Shown here piece by piece: positions 16,404-25,698 of a DNA stretch of 64,000 nt. The notes beneath the pieces are model-generated. The model saw nothing but the letters and a program-made list of their open reading frames with translations, was not told the origin of the DNA and made no database searches. Source of the DNA: Austwickia chelonae NBRC 105200 (GTDB taxonomy: Bacteria; Actinomycetota; Actinomycetes; Actinomycetales; Dermatophilaceae); the NCBI RefSeq assembly GCF_000298175.1, contig NZ_BAGZ01000001.1, positions 171,486 through 235,485 of the forward strand, read 5' to 3'. The number at the start of each line of letters is the position of its first letter. The first letter of the stretch is position 1. The translations under genes were made by a program, and so were the position numbers.

Positions 16404-18107
16404 ATGAGCGAGCCCGATGCCACGTCGCCGGCAGGCGATTTCGTCCGTGAACAGATCCGCCGTGACAACGCCGCAGGCATCTTCTCAGGGCGCGTCCAGA
16501 CCAGATTCCCACCTGAGCCCAACGGCTACCTACACATCGGACACGCCAAAGCCATCTGCGCCGACTTCGGCATCGCCCAGGAATTCGACGGGATCTGCCA
16601 CCTCCGGTTCGACGACACCAATCCCGACACCGAGGACACCGAGTACGTCGACTCCATCATCGAGGACATCACCTGGCTCGGATTCCCCCCGCCGACACCG
16701 ATCCTCTTCGCCTCCGACTACTTCGGACGACTCTACGAATGGGCCGAATACCTGATCGGACAGGGCAAGGCCTATGTCGACGAACAGGACGGCGAGACCA
16801 TCTCGGCCCAGCGCGGCGGCTTCGGCAAACCCGGGATCGAATCCCCCTACCGGGACCGACCCGTCGCAGAGAACATCACCGAGTTCCGCAAGATGCGCGA
16901 CGGCGACTACCCCGACGGATCCCGAGTGCTGCGCGCCAAGATCGACATGCAACACGAGAACATGCAGATGCGCGACCCCATCATGTACCGCATCCGGCAC
17001 GCCAGCCATCACCGGACAGGCGACGACTGGTGCCTCTACCCGACCTACGACTGGGCCCACGGGCAGTCCGACGCCATCGAAGGCGTCACCCACTCCCTGT
17101 GCACCCTGGAGTTCGACAGCCACCGACCGCTCTACGACTGGTTCCTCGCACAGCTCCCCCTCCCCCACGAAGCACCGCGCCAGACCGAGTTCGCCCGGCT
17201 CGCGGTCACCTACCTGATCACCAGCAAGCGCAAAATGCTCCAGCTCGTGACCAGCGGCACCGTCGACGGATGGGACGACCCCCGGATGCCCACCGTCGCC
17301 GGGATGCGCCGCCGCGGCTACCCCGCCGCATCGATCCGCGACTTCTGCGCCTACGTCGGCCTGACGAAGACCAACAGCCGACACGACATCGAACTGCTCG
17401 AGTCCTTCGTCCGTCGTGAACTCAACCTGACCAGTCAACGCCGGATGGCCGTGCTCCGCCCGCTCAAGCTGGTCCTCGACGGATGGCCCACCGAACCCGA
17501 CGGCACACCCGTCGTCGAATGGTTCGACGTGGCCAACAACCCCGAGAACGAGGCCGACGGCACCCGAAAGGTCCCCTTCACCGGAGAACTGTGGATCGAG
17601 CAGGACGACTTCGCAGAGACCCCTCCCCCGAAGTTCTTCCGACTCACCCCGGGACGCGAAGTCCGGCTCCGCGGCGCATACCTGGTGACCTGCACCGACG
17701 TCGTCAAGGACGATCAGGGGAAGATCATCGAGATCCGCGCCTCCTACGACCCGGCCTCCCGAGGCGGCACCGCACCCGACGGACGCAAGGTCAAATCGAC
17801 CATGCACTGGGTCTCCGCCCCCCACGCGGCAGAAGCCACCGTCTCCCTCTACGAACGACTCTTCACCCACCCCGTTCCGGGCGAGACCACCGGTGAAGTC
17901 ATGGACGACATCAACCCGGAGAGCAAAGAAACACTCCTCCACTGCCGCGTCGAACCGATACTCGCCGACACGCCGCCCGGCACCGTGGTCCAGTTCGAAC
18001 GACTGGGCTACTTCGCGCACGACCCCCGGACAGCGATGCACTTCCACCGCACCGTAGGCCTGAAGGACGAATGGGCCGCGATCCAGAAACGGGCAGTGCG
18101 CAGCTGA
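16404..18107 (+). CDS. glnS: Glutaminyl-tRNA synthetase
   Basis: This class I synthetase charges tRNA-Gln directly with glutamine. It has 567 residues, with PPEPNGYLHIGHAKAI (HIGH at 44-47), the KMSKS-loop variant TSKRKM (274-277), and GWDDPRMPT plus RRRGYPAASIRDFC, typical of GlnRS. The two C-terminal beta-barrel anticodon-binding domains follow. Most actinobacteria lack GlnRS and make Gln-tRNA through GatCAB, which is also encoded here (57668-61142), so this gene was probably acquired by transfer. It is next to tRNA-Gln(CTG) and convergent with gltX. Confidence 0.95.
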   Translation: MSEPDATSPAGDFVREQIRRDNAAGIFSGRVQTRFPPEPNGYLHIGHAKAICADFGIAQEFDGICHLRFDDTNPDTEDTEYVDSIIEDITWLGFPPPTPILFASDYFGRLYEWAEYLIGQGKAYVDEQDGETISAQRGGFGKPGIESPYRDRPVAENITEFRKMRDGDYPDGSRVLRAKIDMQHENMQMRDPIMYRIRHASHHRTGDDWCLYPTYDWAHGQSDAIEGVTHSLCTLEFDSHRPLYDWFLAQLPLPHEAPRQTEFARLAVTYLITSKRKMLQLVTSGTVDGWDDPRMPTVAGMRRRGYPAASIRDFCAYVGLTKTNSRHDIELLESFVRRELNLTSQRRMAVLRPLKLVLDGWPTEPDGTPVVEWFDVANNPENEADGTRKVPFTGELWIEQDDFAETPPPKFFRLTPGREVRLRGAYLVTCTDVVKDDQGKIIEIRASYDPASRGGTAPDGRKVKSTMHWVSAPHAAEATVSLYERLFTHPVPGETTGEVMDDINPESKETLLHCRVEPILADTPPGTVVQFERLGYFAHDPRTAMHFHRTVGLKDEWAAIQKRAVRS

Positions 18108-18126
18108 CCCAGGCCACCCAAGGCGC

Positions 18127-18169
18127 GTGTGGGGCCGGACCAGGAGATCCTCCCGGTCCGGCCCCACAC
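18127..18169. terminator. Bidirectional terminator between glnS and gltX
   Basis: A 15-bp perfect stem (18127-18141 with 18155-18169) and a 13-base loop sit in the 115-bp gap between the convergent genes. It has no long T-tract on either side. Confidence 0.65.
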
Positions 18170-18222
18170 CGATCCCAGCCCCGCGCGGTGTACCGGAGAG
18201 ACGCCCGGCACACCGCCAGAAC

Positions 18223-19764
18223 TCACAAGGACGCCCGCAAGGACCGCAGCCGCGACAAGGTCGAATGCCTCCCCAACACCTCGGCGGATTCGAAGAGCGG
18301 CGGGGAGACCCTACGCCCGGACAGAGCCACCCGGACCGGGCCGAAAGCGACCCGAGGCTTCAACCCCAGACCGTCGATCAAAGCGGCCCGCAAGGACTCC
18401 TCGATCCGCCCGGCCGTCCAGCTGCCCGCCACGTCAGCCAGATCCACTCCCGCATCGTCAGGAATCGCTTCCAAGGCGACGACCGCCGCATCGAGGACCG
18501 CAGCGACATCACCCTTGAGCGAAGCCCTGGCATCCTCCTCGACGACCAACTCTTCATCGGCAGTGAAGAAGGGACGCATCTGCTCCGCCGCCTCGGTGAG
18601 CCTCACCAACCGGGGCTGGACCAACTCGGCCAGGCTACGCACCCGGACGATCTCCCCCAGGCTCGGGTTCTCCCCCAGCAGCCCGTCCGACTGCAGATAC
18701 GGGACCAGGCGAGAAGTCAGCTCCTCCACCGACAACTCACGGATATAGACACCGTTGAGCCAGTCCAACTTCGTCAGATCGAAGATCGGACCGACCGGGT
18801 TCACCTTCGCCCAGTCGAACTCCGCGGCGAAACGCTCCAGGGTGAAGACCTCCACGTCCTTGCCCTCGGCATCCTTCGCCGGCGGATAGGCCAACAGCGC
18901 CAGGAAATTCACCAAAGCCTCCGGCAGATAACCCTGCTCCCGGAACCAGGTCAGACGAGCTGCGGGATTCTTCCGCTTGGAGATCTTCGACTTATCGGTA
19001 TTCCGCAGCAAAGGCATGTGCGCGAAAGTCGGCGGGGTCAACCCCAACCAGCGGTACAGGAGAAGATGCTTCGGCGTCGAACTGATCCATTCCTCCCCAC
19101 GGACCACATGAGTGATCCCCATCTCGTGGTCGTCCACCACCACAGCCATGTGATAGGTCGGGAAACCGTCCGCCTTCAGGATCACCTGATCATCCGGATG
19201 CGGCGCGCGGACCCGGCCCCGGATCAGATCGTCGAACTCCGTCGGCGCATCCTCGGGAACCAGCATGCGCACCACCGGCGTCTCCTGGAAGCCCGGCAGC
19301 TCGGCCCGCTCCTCGCGGGTCATCCCCTGACAGAGCCGGTCGTACCCGGTGACCGAGGACTTGGACCTCTGCTGCTCCTCCCGCATCCGGGCCAGACGCT
19401 CAGGAGAGCACCAACACCGGTAGGCATGACCGTCCTCGATCAACCGCTCCACATAAGGCCGGTAGGTCTCCAACCGTTCACTCTGCCGGTACGGGGCGAA
19501 CGGGCCGCCCTTGTCCGGGCCCTCGTCCCACCCCAGGCCGAGCCAGTCCAAGGTGTCGTACAACTGCTGCTCTGAATCAGCTCGGAAACGAGCGCGATCG
19601 GTGTCCTCCACCCGAAGGACGAAGCGTCCCCCTCGTTGGCGCGCATAGGCCAGATTGAACAAAGCCATGTATGCGGTGCCGACATGGGGATCACCCGTCG
19701 GAGAAGGAGCGACACGGAGCCTGGGTGCGCCGGGAAGGCCGGCCGGGGTGCTGGATGTGCTCAT
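18223..19764 (-). CDS. gltX: Glutamyl-tRNA synthetase
   Basis: This class I synthetase charges tRNA-Glu, and in organisms relying on GatCAB also mischarges tRNA-Gln. It has 513 residues. The HIGH region reads APSPTGDPHVGTAYMA (about 19-34) and the KMSKS motif is KISKRK (260-265). GGGGACATC precedes the ATG at 19764. It follows the FAH-family gene with a 53-bp gap, an arrangement conserved in actinobacteria. Whether it is discriminating cannot be read from the sequence by eye; the presence of GlnRS makes this an open point. Confidence 0.95.
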   Translation of the reverse strand: MSTSSTPAGLPGAPRLRVAPSPTGDPHVGTAYMALFNLAYARQRGGRFVLRVEDTDRARFRADSEQQLYDTLDWLGLGWDEGPDKGGPFAPYRQSERLETYRPYVERLIEDGHAYRCWCSPERLARMREEQQRSKSSVTGYDRLCQGMTREERAELPGFQETPVVRMLVPEDAPTEFDDLIRGRVRAPHPDDQVILKADGFPTYHMAVVVDDHEMGITHVVRGEEWISSTPKHLLLYRWLGLTPPTFAHMPLLRNTDKSKISKRKNPAARLTWFREQGYLPEALVNFLALLAYPPAKDAEGKDVEVFTLERFAAEFDWAKVNPVGPIFDLTKLDWLNGVYIRELSVEELTSRLVPYLQSDGLLGENPSLGEIVRVRSLAELVQPRLVRLTEAAEQMRPFFTADEELVVEEDARASLKGDVAAVLDAAVVALEAIPDDAGVDLADVAGSWTAGRIEESLRAALIDGLGLKPRVAFGPVRVALSGRRVSPPLFESAEVLGRHSTLSRLRSLRASL

Positions 19765-19817
19765 GATGTCCCCAGCCTACGACGCCCCTCCACGACGCAC
19801 CCGGGCGTCCGAACACC

Positions 19818-20597
19818 TCAGCGGCGCACGAAAGGATTCGACAACGATCCGATCCCCTCGATCTCGACCTCCACACGCTGCCCCGGCTCCACCGGGCCCA
19901 CACCGACCGGGGTGCCGGTCAGGATGACGTCCCCGGGCAGAAGAGTGAAGATCCTGGAGACATAGGACACCAGCTCCGCCACCGGGTAGACCATCAACGA
20001 CGTCGACGCCTCCTGCACGGTGCGTCCGTCCAGCCTCGTCCGGACCTCCACATCGGTCGGGTCCAGCTCGGTCTCGATCCACGGCCCCAACGGGCAGAAG
20101 GTGTCCGCCCCCTTGGCCCTGGACCACTGGTCGTCGCTGCGTTGGATATCCCGAGCCGTGACATCGTTCGCGCAGGTGTACCCGAGCACGACGTCGGGAA
20201 CCTGCTCGACCGGGACGTCCTTGCACATCCGACCGATGATCACGGCCAGCTCGCCCTCGTAATGCACCTCGGTGCTGAAGTCCGGCATCACCACCGGATC
20301 GTCCGGACCGCACACCGAGGTGTTGGGCTTGAGGAAGACGAGCGGTTCGGCAGGCACCTCGTGCCCCAGCTCGGCAGCATGAGCGGCATAGTTACGACCG
20401 ATGCCGATGACCTTGCTCCGCGGGATGACCGGTGCGAGCAGGCGCACATCGCCCAATTCGTGCCGGACCCCGGTCGGGGCCACCCGCGAGTACAACGGGT
20501 CGCCGTTCACCTGGGCCAGCCAGGTGGGCACCCCGTCCTCACTCATGACGACGCCGTAGGTCGGCTCGTCGTCGACGACATAACGGGCGATTTTCAT
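19818..20597 (-). CDS. Fumarylacetoacetate hydrolase-family protein
   Basis: This 259-residue protein belongs to the FAH superfamily, whose members hydrolyse or decarboxylate 2-keto acids in a Mg2+-dependent way. Metal-binding residues are seen in VHYEGELAVIIG and ANDVTARDIQ, and the family's ILTGTPVGVGPV lies near the end. An N-terminal extension (residues 1-60) is of the type common in actinobacterial homologues. CAGGAG precedes the ATG. It sits upstream of gltX as in many actinobacteria; the substrate is unknown, and acylpyruvase or oxaloacetate decarboxylase activity is possible. Confidence 0.88.
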   Translation of the reverse strand: MKIARYVVDDEPTYGVVMSEDGVPTWLAQVNGDPLYSRVAPTGVRHELGDVRLLAPVIPRSKVIGIGRNYAAHAAELGHEVPAEPLVFLKPNTSVCGPDDPVVMPDFSTEVHYEGELAVIIGRMCKDVPVEQVPDVVLGYTCANDVTARDIQRSDDQWSRAKGADTFCPLGPWIETELDPTDVEVRTRLDGRTVQEASTSLMVYPVAELVSYVSRIFTLLPGDVILTGTPVGVGPVEPGQRVEVEIEGIGSLSNPFVRR

Positions 20598-20665
20598 AGC
20601 TGCTCCTGACAGATGCGGGACACGACTCTGCGATCACGCTATCCGACCCGGAGGTGGCCGCGTCC

Positions 20666-23140
20666 TCAGCGCAGCACCGGCACCTCCTGCGCGCTGGGGC
20701 GCAGATCCTCGCCGACCTCCCCGCCCGTCGGGGCGACCTCGCTCGAACAGGAGATCCTGGCCGCCGCGACCTCCGCTGACCCGGCGGCGGCTGCCTCCTG
20801 CGCCGCCCAGAAGACAGCCTCCGGCGTCGCCGGCAGCGGCAATGTCTGCTCCCGACCGGACGGGCCGAAAGAAGCACAGGCCTGACGCAACGCCTCACGG
20901 ACACTGATCGCCAGGGTCAACGGCGGTTCCCCGACAGCCTTGGACCCGTAGACCACGCCGGTCTCGGTGGCCCGTTCCAGGAAGTCGACACGGAAGATCT
21001 CAGGCAGCTCACCCATCGAAGGGATCTTGTAGGTACTCGCCCCCGAGGTGAGCAGACGACCGCGCCCCGCCCCGGGACTGCTGTCCCAGACGAGTTCCTC
21101 CATGGTCATCCACCCCATGCCCTGGACGAACCCGCCCTCGATCTGGCCGCGGTCGATCACCGGTGACAGGCTGTCGCCCACGTCGTGCAGGACATCGACC
21201 CGAAGAACCCGGTGCGCACCGGTGAAGGCGTCGACCTCGACCTCCGCGCAGGCCGCGGCATAACTGAAGTACTTGAAAGGCTCCCCCGTCATCGTCTGTT
21301 TGTCCCAGTGCAGCCCGGGAGTCCGGTAGAAACCGGCAGCCCACAACTTCGTCCGCCGTAGATAGGCGTCACCGGCCACCGTGGCGAAAGACACCGCCAG
21401 CTCCGGATGACCGGCGGGAAAGACCGCGCCGTTCTCGAAACAGACGTCCTGCGGTGAGACCCCCAGCGCCCCGGCCGGCACCGTGCGGGCCCGCAGACTC
21501 TCCACCGCGACCTCGGCCATCCTGATACGGATCTGATCACAGGCGTTCTTCACCGCGGCGCCGTTCAGGTCGGCGCCGCTGCTCGCCGCCGTCGCAGAGG
21601 TATTGGGCACCTTGTCGGTCCGGGTCGATGCCAGCCGGACCGCCGACGCGGGGACACCCAAGGCCGTCGCCGCGACCTGGATCATCTTCGTGTGCAGCCC
21701 CTGCCCCATCTCGGTGCCCCCGTGGGTCACCATCACCGAGCCGTCCCGGTAGACGTGGACGAGGGCTCCGGCCTGGTTGAAGGGGGTGAAGTTGAACGAG
21801 ATCCCGAACTTCTGCGGAGTGACGGCAATGCCCCTTCTACGGTGCCGATGAGTCCGGTTGAACTCTGCGACCGCAGCCGAACGTGCCTCGAAATCAGCGC
21901 TCTGCAGAAGCTGTTCCCAGATGACATCCATGCGTTCGGGATGACGCACCGTCTGCCGATAAGGGGTCTGTTCGCCCTCCCGGTAGAAATTCCGCCTCCG
22001 CAGCTCGACGGCGGGCAGGCCCAGGCGTGGAGCACATCGACCGATGATGTCCTCGATCACCACCATGCCCTGCGGCCCGCCGAAACCACGGAAAGCAGTC
22101 TGCGAGGTCTTGTTGGTCCGGACGATACGACCACTGACCCGCACGTCCGGGATGAAATAGGCATTGTCGATATGACAGAGCGCCCTGGCCAGCACCGGTT
22201 CGGACAGATCCAGGCTCCACCCTCCGTCCGCGACGAGAGATGCCACCAAAGCGGTGATCCGACCCCCTTCGTCGAAACCGGCCTCCCACTCGGCCCGGAA
22301 AGGGTGCCTCTTCCCGGTCATCGACAGATCCTGACTGCGGTCGAGCCGGAGCTCGACCGGGCGCCCGGTGAGTGTCGCACCGAGGGCGGCCAGGGCCGCA
22401 TAACCGTGGGGCTGGAATTCCTTTCCGCCGAACCCTCCTCCCATCCGCACACATTCGACGGTGACGGCATGGCTGGGGACGCCCAGGACGTGCGCAGTGA
22501 TCTCCTGGGTCTCCGTAGGGTGCTGGGTGCTGGAGATCAGATGGAGCTGACCGCCCTCGTCGACCCGCGCGAAACTGACATGGGTCTCCAGGTAGAAGTG
22601 TTCCTGCCCGCCCAGGTCGGTGACCCCTCGGAAACGGTGCACGGATCGGGAGAGCGCACCCTCGGCATCTCCACGGGACATCACCAGCTCCCCGCCCTGG
22701 AAGCTCTCCTGCGCGAGGGCTTCCTCGAGGGTGACCACCGCCGGGAGCGGCTCGTAGTCGACCCGGACAGCCTGCGCACCACATCGGGCGATCTCCCGGG
22801 TCTCACCCAACACCCAGGCCACCGCCTGCCCGTGGAACATCACCTCGGTGGGGAACAGCGGCTCGTCGTGCCAGACCCCGGAGTCGTTGAGCCCGGGAAC
22901 GTCCTGCCCGGTGAGCACCTTCCTGACCCCCCGGACGGCCAACGCAGATGCACAGTCCATGTCGACGATCCGAGCGTGGGCATAGGGCGAACGGACCGGG
23001 TAGGCGTGCAGGACCCCGGTGTACCGGCCGACCATGTCGTCGGTGAACAACGCGGAACCGGTGACATGGGCCCGGGCATCGGCATGGACGACGTCCTCAC
23101 CGACGACAGCCTGCGGTGGACGTCGGAACAGCGAAGTCAT
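20666..23140 (-). CDS. xdhB: Xanthine dehydrogenase, molybdopterin-binding subunit
   Basis: This is the large subunit of a conventional bacterial xanthine dehydrogenase oxidising hypoxanthine and xanthine to urate. It has 824 residues, with the molybdopterin loop GGGFGGKEFQPHGYAAL, the arginine region RTNKTSQTAFRGFGGPQG and the catalytic glutamate in YGSKAVGEPPL near residue 735. Its ATG overlaps the xdhA stop (ATGA). No xdhC follows it, so it may rely on the XdhC at 8654-9658. It shares no close similarity in layout with the fused enzyme at 11462-14143. Confidence 0.94.
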   Translation of the reverse strand: MTSLFRRPPQAVVGEDVVHADARAHVTGSALFTDDMVGRYTGVLHAYPVRSPYAHARIVDMDCASALAVRGVRKVLTGQDVPGLNDSGVWHDEPLFPTEVMFHGQAVAWVLGETREIARCGAQAVRVDYEPLPAVVTLEEALAQESFQGGELVMSRGDAEGALSRSVHRFRGVTDLGGQEHFYLETHVSFARVDEGGQLHLISSTQHPTETQEITAHVLGVPSHAVTVECVRMGGGFGGKEFQPHGYAALAALGATLTGRPVELRLDRSQDLSMTGKRHPFRAEWEAGFDEGGRITALVASLVADGGWSLDLSEPVLARALCHIDNAYFIPDVRVSGRIVRTNKTSQTAFRGFGGPQGMVVIEDIIGRCAPRLGLPAVELRRRNFYREGEQTPYRQTVRHPERMDVIWEQLLQSADFEARSAAVAEFNRTHRHRRRGIAVTPQKFGISFNFTPFNQAGALVHVYRDGSVMVTHGGTEMGQGLHTKMIQVAATALGVPASAVRLASTRTDKVPNTSATAASSGADLNGAAVKNACDQIRIRMAEVAVESLRARTVPAGALGVSPQDVCFENGAVFPAGHPELAVSFATVAGDAYLRRTKLWAAGFYRTPGLHWDKQTMTGEPFKYFSYAAACAEVEVDAFTGAHRVLRVDVLHDVGDSLSPVIDRGQIEGGFVQGMGWMTMEELVWDSSPGAGRGRLLTSGASTYKIPSMGELPEIFRVDFLERATETGVVYGSKAVGEPPLTLAISVREALRQACASFGPSGREQTLPLPATPEAVFWAAQEAAAAGSAEVAAARISCSSEVAPTGGEVGEDLRPSAQEVPVLR

Positions 23141-24561
23141 GAGGCCATCTCCTGGGAGGTGAGCTCCGCGTGGAAACGTCGGAGCGACTGTTCGAGCATC
23201 GCGCTGCGATAGGCCGCGCTCGCCCGGGCATCGGTCAACGGGGTGCCTTCCTTCGCCAAGGCCGCGGCCGCGATATCGACGGTCTCTTCCGTCCAGGGCT
23301 GCCCGACGAGAAGTTCCTCGGTGGTTCGTGCCCGGATCGGAGTGGCCGCCACCCCGCCCAGCCCGATCCGAGCTGCGGCGACGGAGCCGCGGTCGAGGCG
23401 GAAGGCGAAGGCGACGGACACGCTGGAGATGTCGTCCACAGGACGTTTGGTGATCTTGTGGAAGGCCACCTGAGGTGCCAAGGGGCGGGGTATCCGCACC
23501 GAGGTGATGATCTCGTCGGGGCGACGGACGGTCTGGCGATATCCGAGGAAGTAGTCCCCCACCGGGACCTCCCGGCGTTCCTTCTGGGAGCTCAGGACGA
23601 CCCGGGCGTCGAGGGCCAGCAGACAGGGCGCGCTGTCGCCGACCGGGGAAGCGGTACCGAGGTTGCCTCCGAGGGTGGCGGCATGACGGATGAGCGGGCT
23701 GGCGAAGCGGGGGAACATCTCGTCAAGGAGAGGTACTGCTCCCCCCAGTACCTCCTCGATCTCGCTCAGAGTCAGCCCGGCACCGATCTCGATGTGGTCG
23801 TCGTCGATGTGGATCCCGCGCAGCTCCGGTAGCGCGTCAACGGCGATGACCAGTCCGGGACGGCGGTGTCGGAGATTCTGATCCACGCCCAGATCGGTCC
23901 CGCCTGCACGGAGGGTGGCCTGCGGATACCGGGTGAGCAGGTAGAGCGCTTCTTCGAGGTTCGCCGGTCGGATGAAGGCTCCGTCGTGATCGGCGAGATG
24001 GACAGGCGCCGGGGGTGTCACCGGCTGTCGGAGGCGCTCGCGGACCGGGTCGTCCGGCGCGGGGAAACCGATCTGTCCGGCCGCATCGCGGATGGCCCGG
24101 TATCCGGTGCACCGGCAGAGATTCCCGCCCAGGGCGTGCAGGTCCACACCGTTCGCCTGCCCGTGTTGTCCCGGTAGCCGGCCGGCCCGGTAGTACTCAC
24201 CGGCCAGGCTGGCCATGAATCCGGGGGTACAGAAACCGCATTGGCTGGCGCCGGCGTGAGCGAAGGTTTGCTGGACGGGGTGCTCCGTGTTGGCGCCGGC
24301 GAGCCCTTCGACGGTGATGACCTCGGATCCGTGGAGTGCGCCCAGGGTGACCAGACAGGAGTTGATGCTGTCCAGGCGGGCTTCCCCGGTAGGTGACTCA
24401 CGGACCAGCAGTACGGCGCAGGCGCCGCACTCCCCTTCAGCGCATCCCTCTTTCGCCCCGGTGAGTCCGTGGGACCTCAGCCAGGAGAGCAGAGTGGTGT
24501 GGGGTCCGGCATCGGTCACCTCGTGGACGATGCCGTTGACCGTGATGCGCAGGTCTTCCAT
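23137..24561 (-). CDS. xdhA: Xanthine dehydrogenase, small subunit (2Fe-2S and FAD)
   Basis: The 474-residue subunit passes electrons from the molybdenum centre through two [2Fe-2S] clusters (Cys40, 45, 48, 69 and Cys108, 111, 149, 151) to FAD. The FAD domain follows (RAGGTDLGVDQ near 217, HAATLGGNLGTASPVGD near 290) with a C-terminal CO-dehydrogenase-flavoprotein domain. GGAGG precedes the ATG. It is coupled to xdhB by an ATGA overlap. The 210-bp divergent region upstream holds an imperfect inverted repeat that may be its operator. Confidence 0.94.
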   Translation of the reverse strand: MEDLRITVNGIVHEVTDAGPHTTLLSWLRSHGLTGAKEGCAEGECGACAVLLVRESPTGEARLDSINSCLVTLGALHGSEVITVEGLAGANTEHPVQQTFAHAGASQCGFCTPGFMASLAGEYYRAGRLPGQHGQANGVDLHALGGNLCRCTGYRAIRDAAGQIGFPAPDDPVRERLRQPVTPPAPVHLADHDGAFIRPANLEEALYLLTRYPQATLRAGGTDLGVDQNLRHRRPGLVIAVDALPELRGIHIDDDHIEIGAGLTLSEIEEVLGGAVPLLDEMFPRFASPLIRHAATLGGNLGTASPVGDSAPCLLALDARVVLSSQKERREVPVGDYFLGYRQTVRRPDEIITSVRIPRPLAPQVAFHKITKRPVDDISSVSVAFAFRLDRGSVAAARIGLGGVAATPIRARTTEELLVGQPWTEETVDIAAAALAKEGTPLTDARASAAYRSAMLEQSLRRFHAELTSQEMAS

Positions 24562-24705
24562 GGTTCCTCCGCTGTGGCGCGCGAATTCCTCGCGGCGGCC
24601 TCAGCAGCGAGGAGAAGGGTCGGGTCGGGTCTGTGGAGAGGAGACAGGGTCGCCCCTCCACGGACCGCCACGACGACTCTTAGGAGAGTAGATCTGACTA
24701 AGCCT

Positions 24706-24719
24706 ATTGTTCAACCAAT
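24706..24719. promoter_or_regulatory. Imperfect inverted repeat in the xdhA divergent region
   Basis: ATTG-six bases-CAAT (ATTGTTCAACCAAT) lies in the AT-rich part of the 24562-24771 intergenic region between divergent xdhA and the gene at 24772. It is a possible operator for xdhAB. The arms are only four bases, so this is weak. Confidence 0.25.
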
Positions 24720-24771
24720 TTCGCGAGGTTGGATGAGCTGTTCCTCCCCACGAACGGTAAGGTCCTGCCCC

Positions 24772-25653
24772 GTGGAAGAGCTGCCCTACGCCCAGTGGCG
24801 CCATCGCGAGGAGACCCACACCCGACGAGTCGACACACTGGTCGACGGCCATCTGCACCGCCGCAGCCGCGGCCTCCGACACCCCGTCGAGGACTTCCTC
24901 TGGGTCTACTACCGACATCGCCCAGGAAAACTCCGACGGTGGCACCCCGGACCGAATGTTCTCCTGCACGACCCACAGGACTCCTCGGGACGTCACACCT
25001 GGCCCTACTACGCGCCCCATGCGGACGGATATCTCCTGGACGTCCCGGCCTTCCTCACCGCCCGCCGCGGCCTCGCCCAGGAGGTCCTCCGTCTTCTGCA
25101 GTCCACCGCATCCCGCCCGCCAGCCTTCTCCTGCTTCGGACTCCACGAGTGGGCCATGGTCTACGGCCTGTCCGACGGTGAACGACGTCACGAACAATTG
25201 CCTCTGCGGCTGGGCCAGGCCCGCACCGACCAGGTCGTCGAACAGTCGACGATCCGCTGCAGTCACTTCGACGCCTACCGCTTCTTCACCGACAGGGCAC
25301 GCCCGCTCAACGAACTGCACCCCACCCGTGAAGGCCGTGACGACCAGGAACAACCCGGATGTCTGCACACCTCGATGGACCTCTACCACTGGGCCGCCCG
25401 ACTCTCCCCCGCCGTACCCAGCGAACTGCTCCTGGACTGCCTGGAGATGGCGTTACGCGCCCGGCAGCTCGACATGCAGGCCAGCCCCTACGACGTGACC
25501 GGCTTCGGCCTGGAAGCCATTCCCGTCGAGACCCCTGCTGGACGAGCCGACTACGCCGCCCGGCAGCGAAGGATCACCGACGAAGCCGTTGCACTCAGAT
25601 CCCGGCTGATCGCCGTCTGCGAACAGCTTCTCCACCCGCCCAGGACGTCCTGA
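24772..25653 (+). CDS. Conserved actinobacterial protein, often labelled 3-methyladenine DNA glycosylase
   Basis: The 293-residue protein has the conserved start of this family (VEELPYAQWRHREETH, then RVDTLVDGHLHRR and HPVEDFLWVYY, RPGKLRRWHPG). Homologues are frequently named 3-methyladenine DNA glycosylase in databases, but no helix-hairpin-helix or AlkA-type catalytic aspartate is visible, so I do not accept that function. Histidine- and tryptophan-rich segments (CFGLHEWAMVYG, CSHFDAYRFF) suggest a metal or cofactor site. The GTG start at 24772 was chosen over ATG 24733 because the latter adds a non-conserved leader. It stands alone between xdhA and ilvE. Confidence 0.75.
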   Translation: MEELPYAQWRHREETHTRRVDTLVDGHLHRRSRGLRHPVEDFLWVYYRHRPGKLRRWHPGPNVLLHDPQDSSGRHTWPYYAPHADGYLLDVPAFLTARRGLAQEVLRLLQSTASRPPAFSCFGLHEWAMVYGLSDGERRHEQLPLRLGQARTDQVVEQSTIRCSHFDAYRFFTDRARPLNELHPTREGRDDQEQPGCLHTSMDLYHWAARLSPAVPSELLLDCLEMALRARQLDMQASPYDVTGFGLEAIPVETPAGRADYAARQRRITDEAVALRSRLIAVCEQLLHPPRTS

Positions 25654-25698
25654 CCCGCGCCGGGTAAGCACCCCGGCTCCGGGCCAGGAAGCCACGGC

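Noticed and set aside
16530..18167. A 545-codon open frame opposite glnS
   Set aside because: GlnS on the plus strand has all synthetase motifs; the antisense frame is a GC-bias artefact.
25655..25680. Small GC-rich hairpin between the gene at 24772 and ilvE
   Set aside because: Only about six paired bases; too weak to call a terminator in this GC-rich context.
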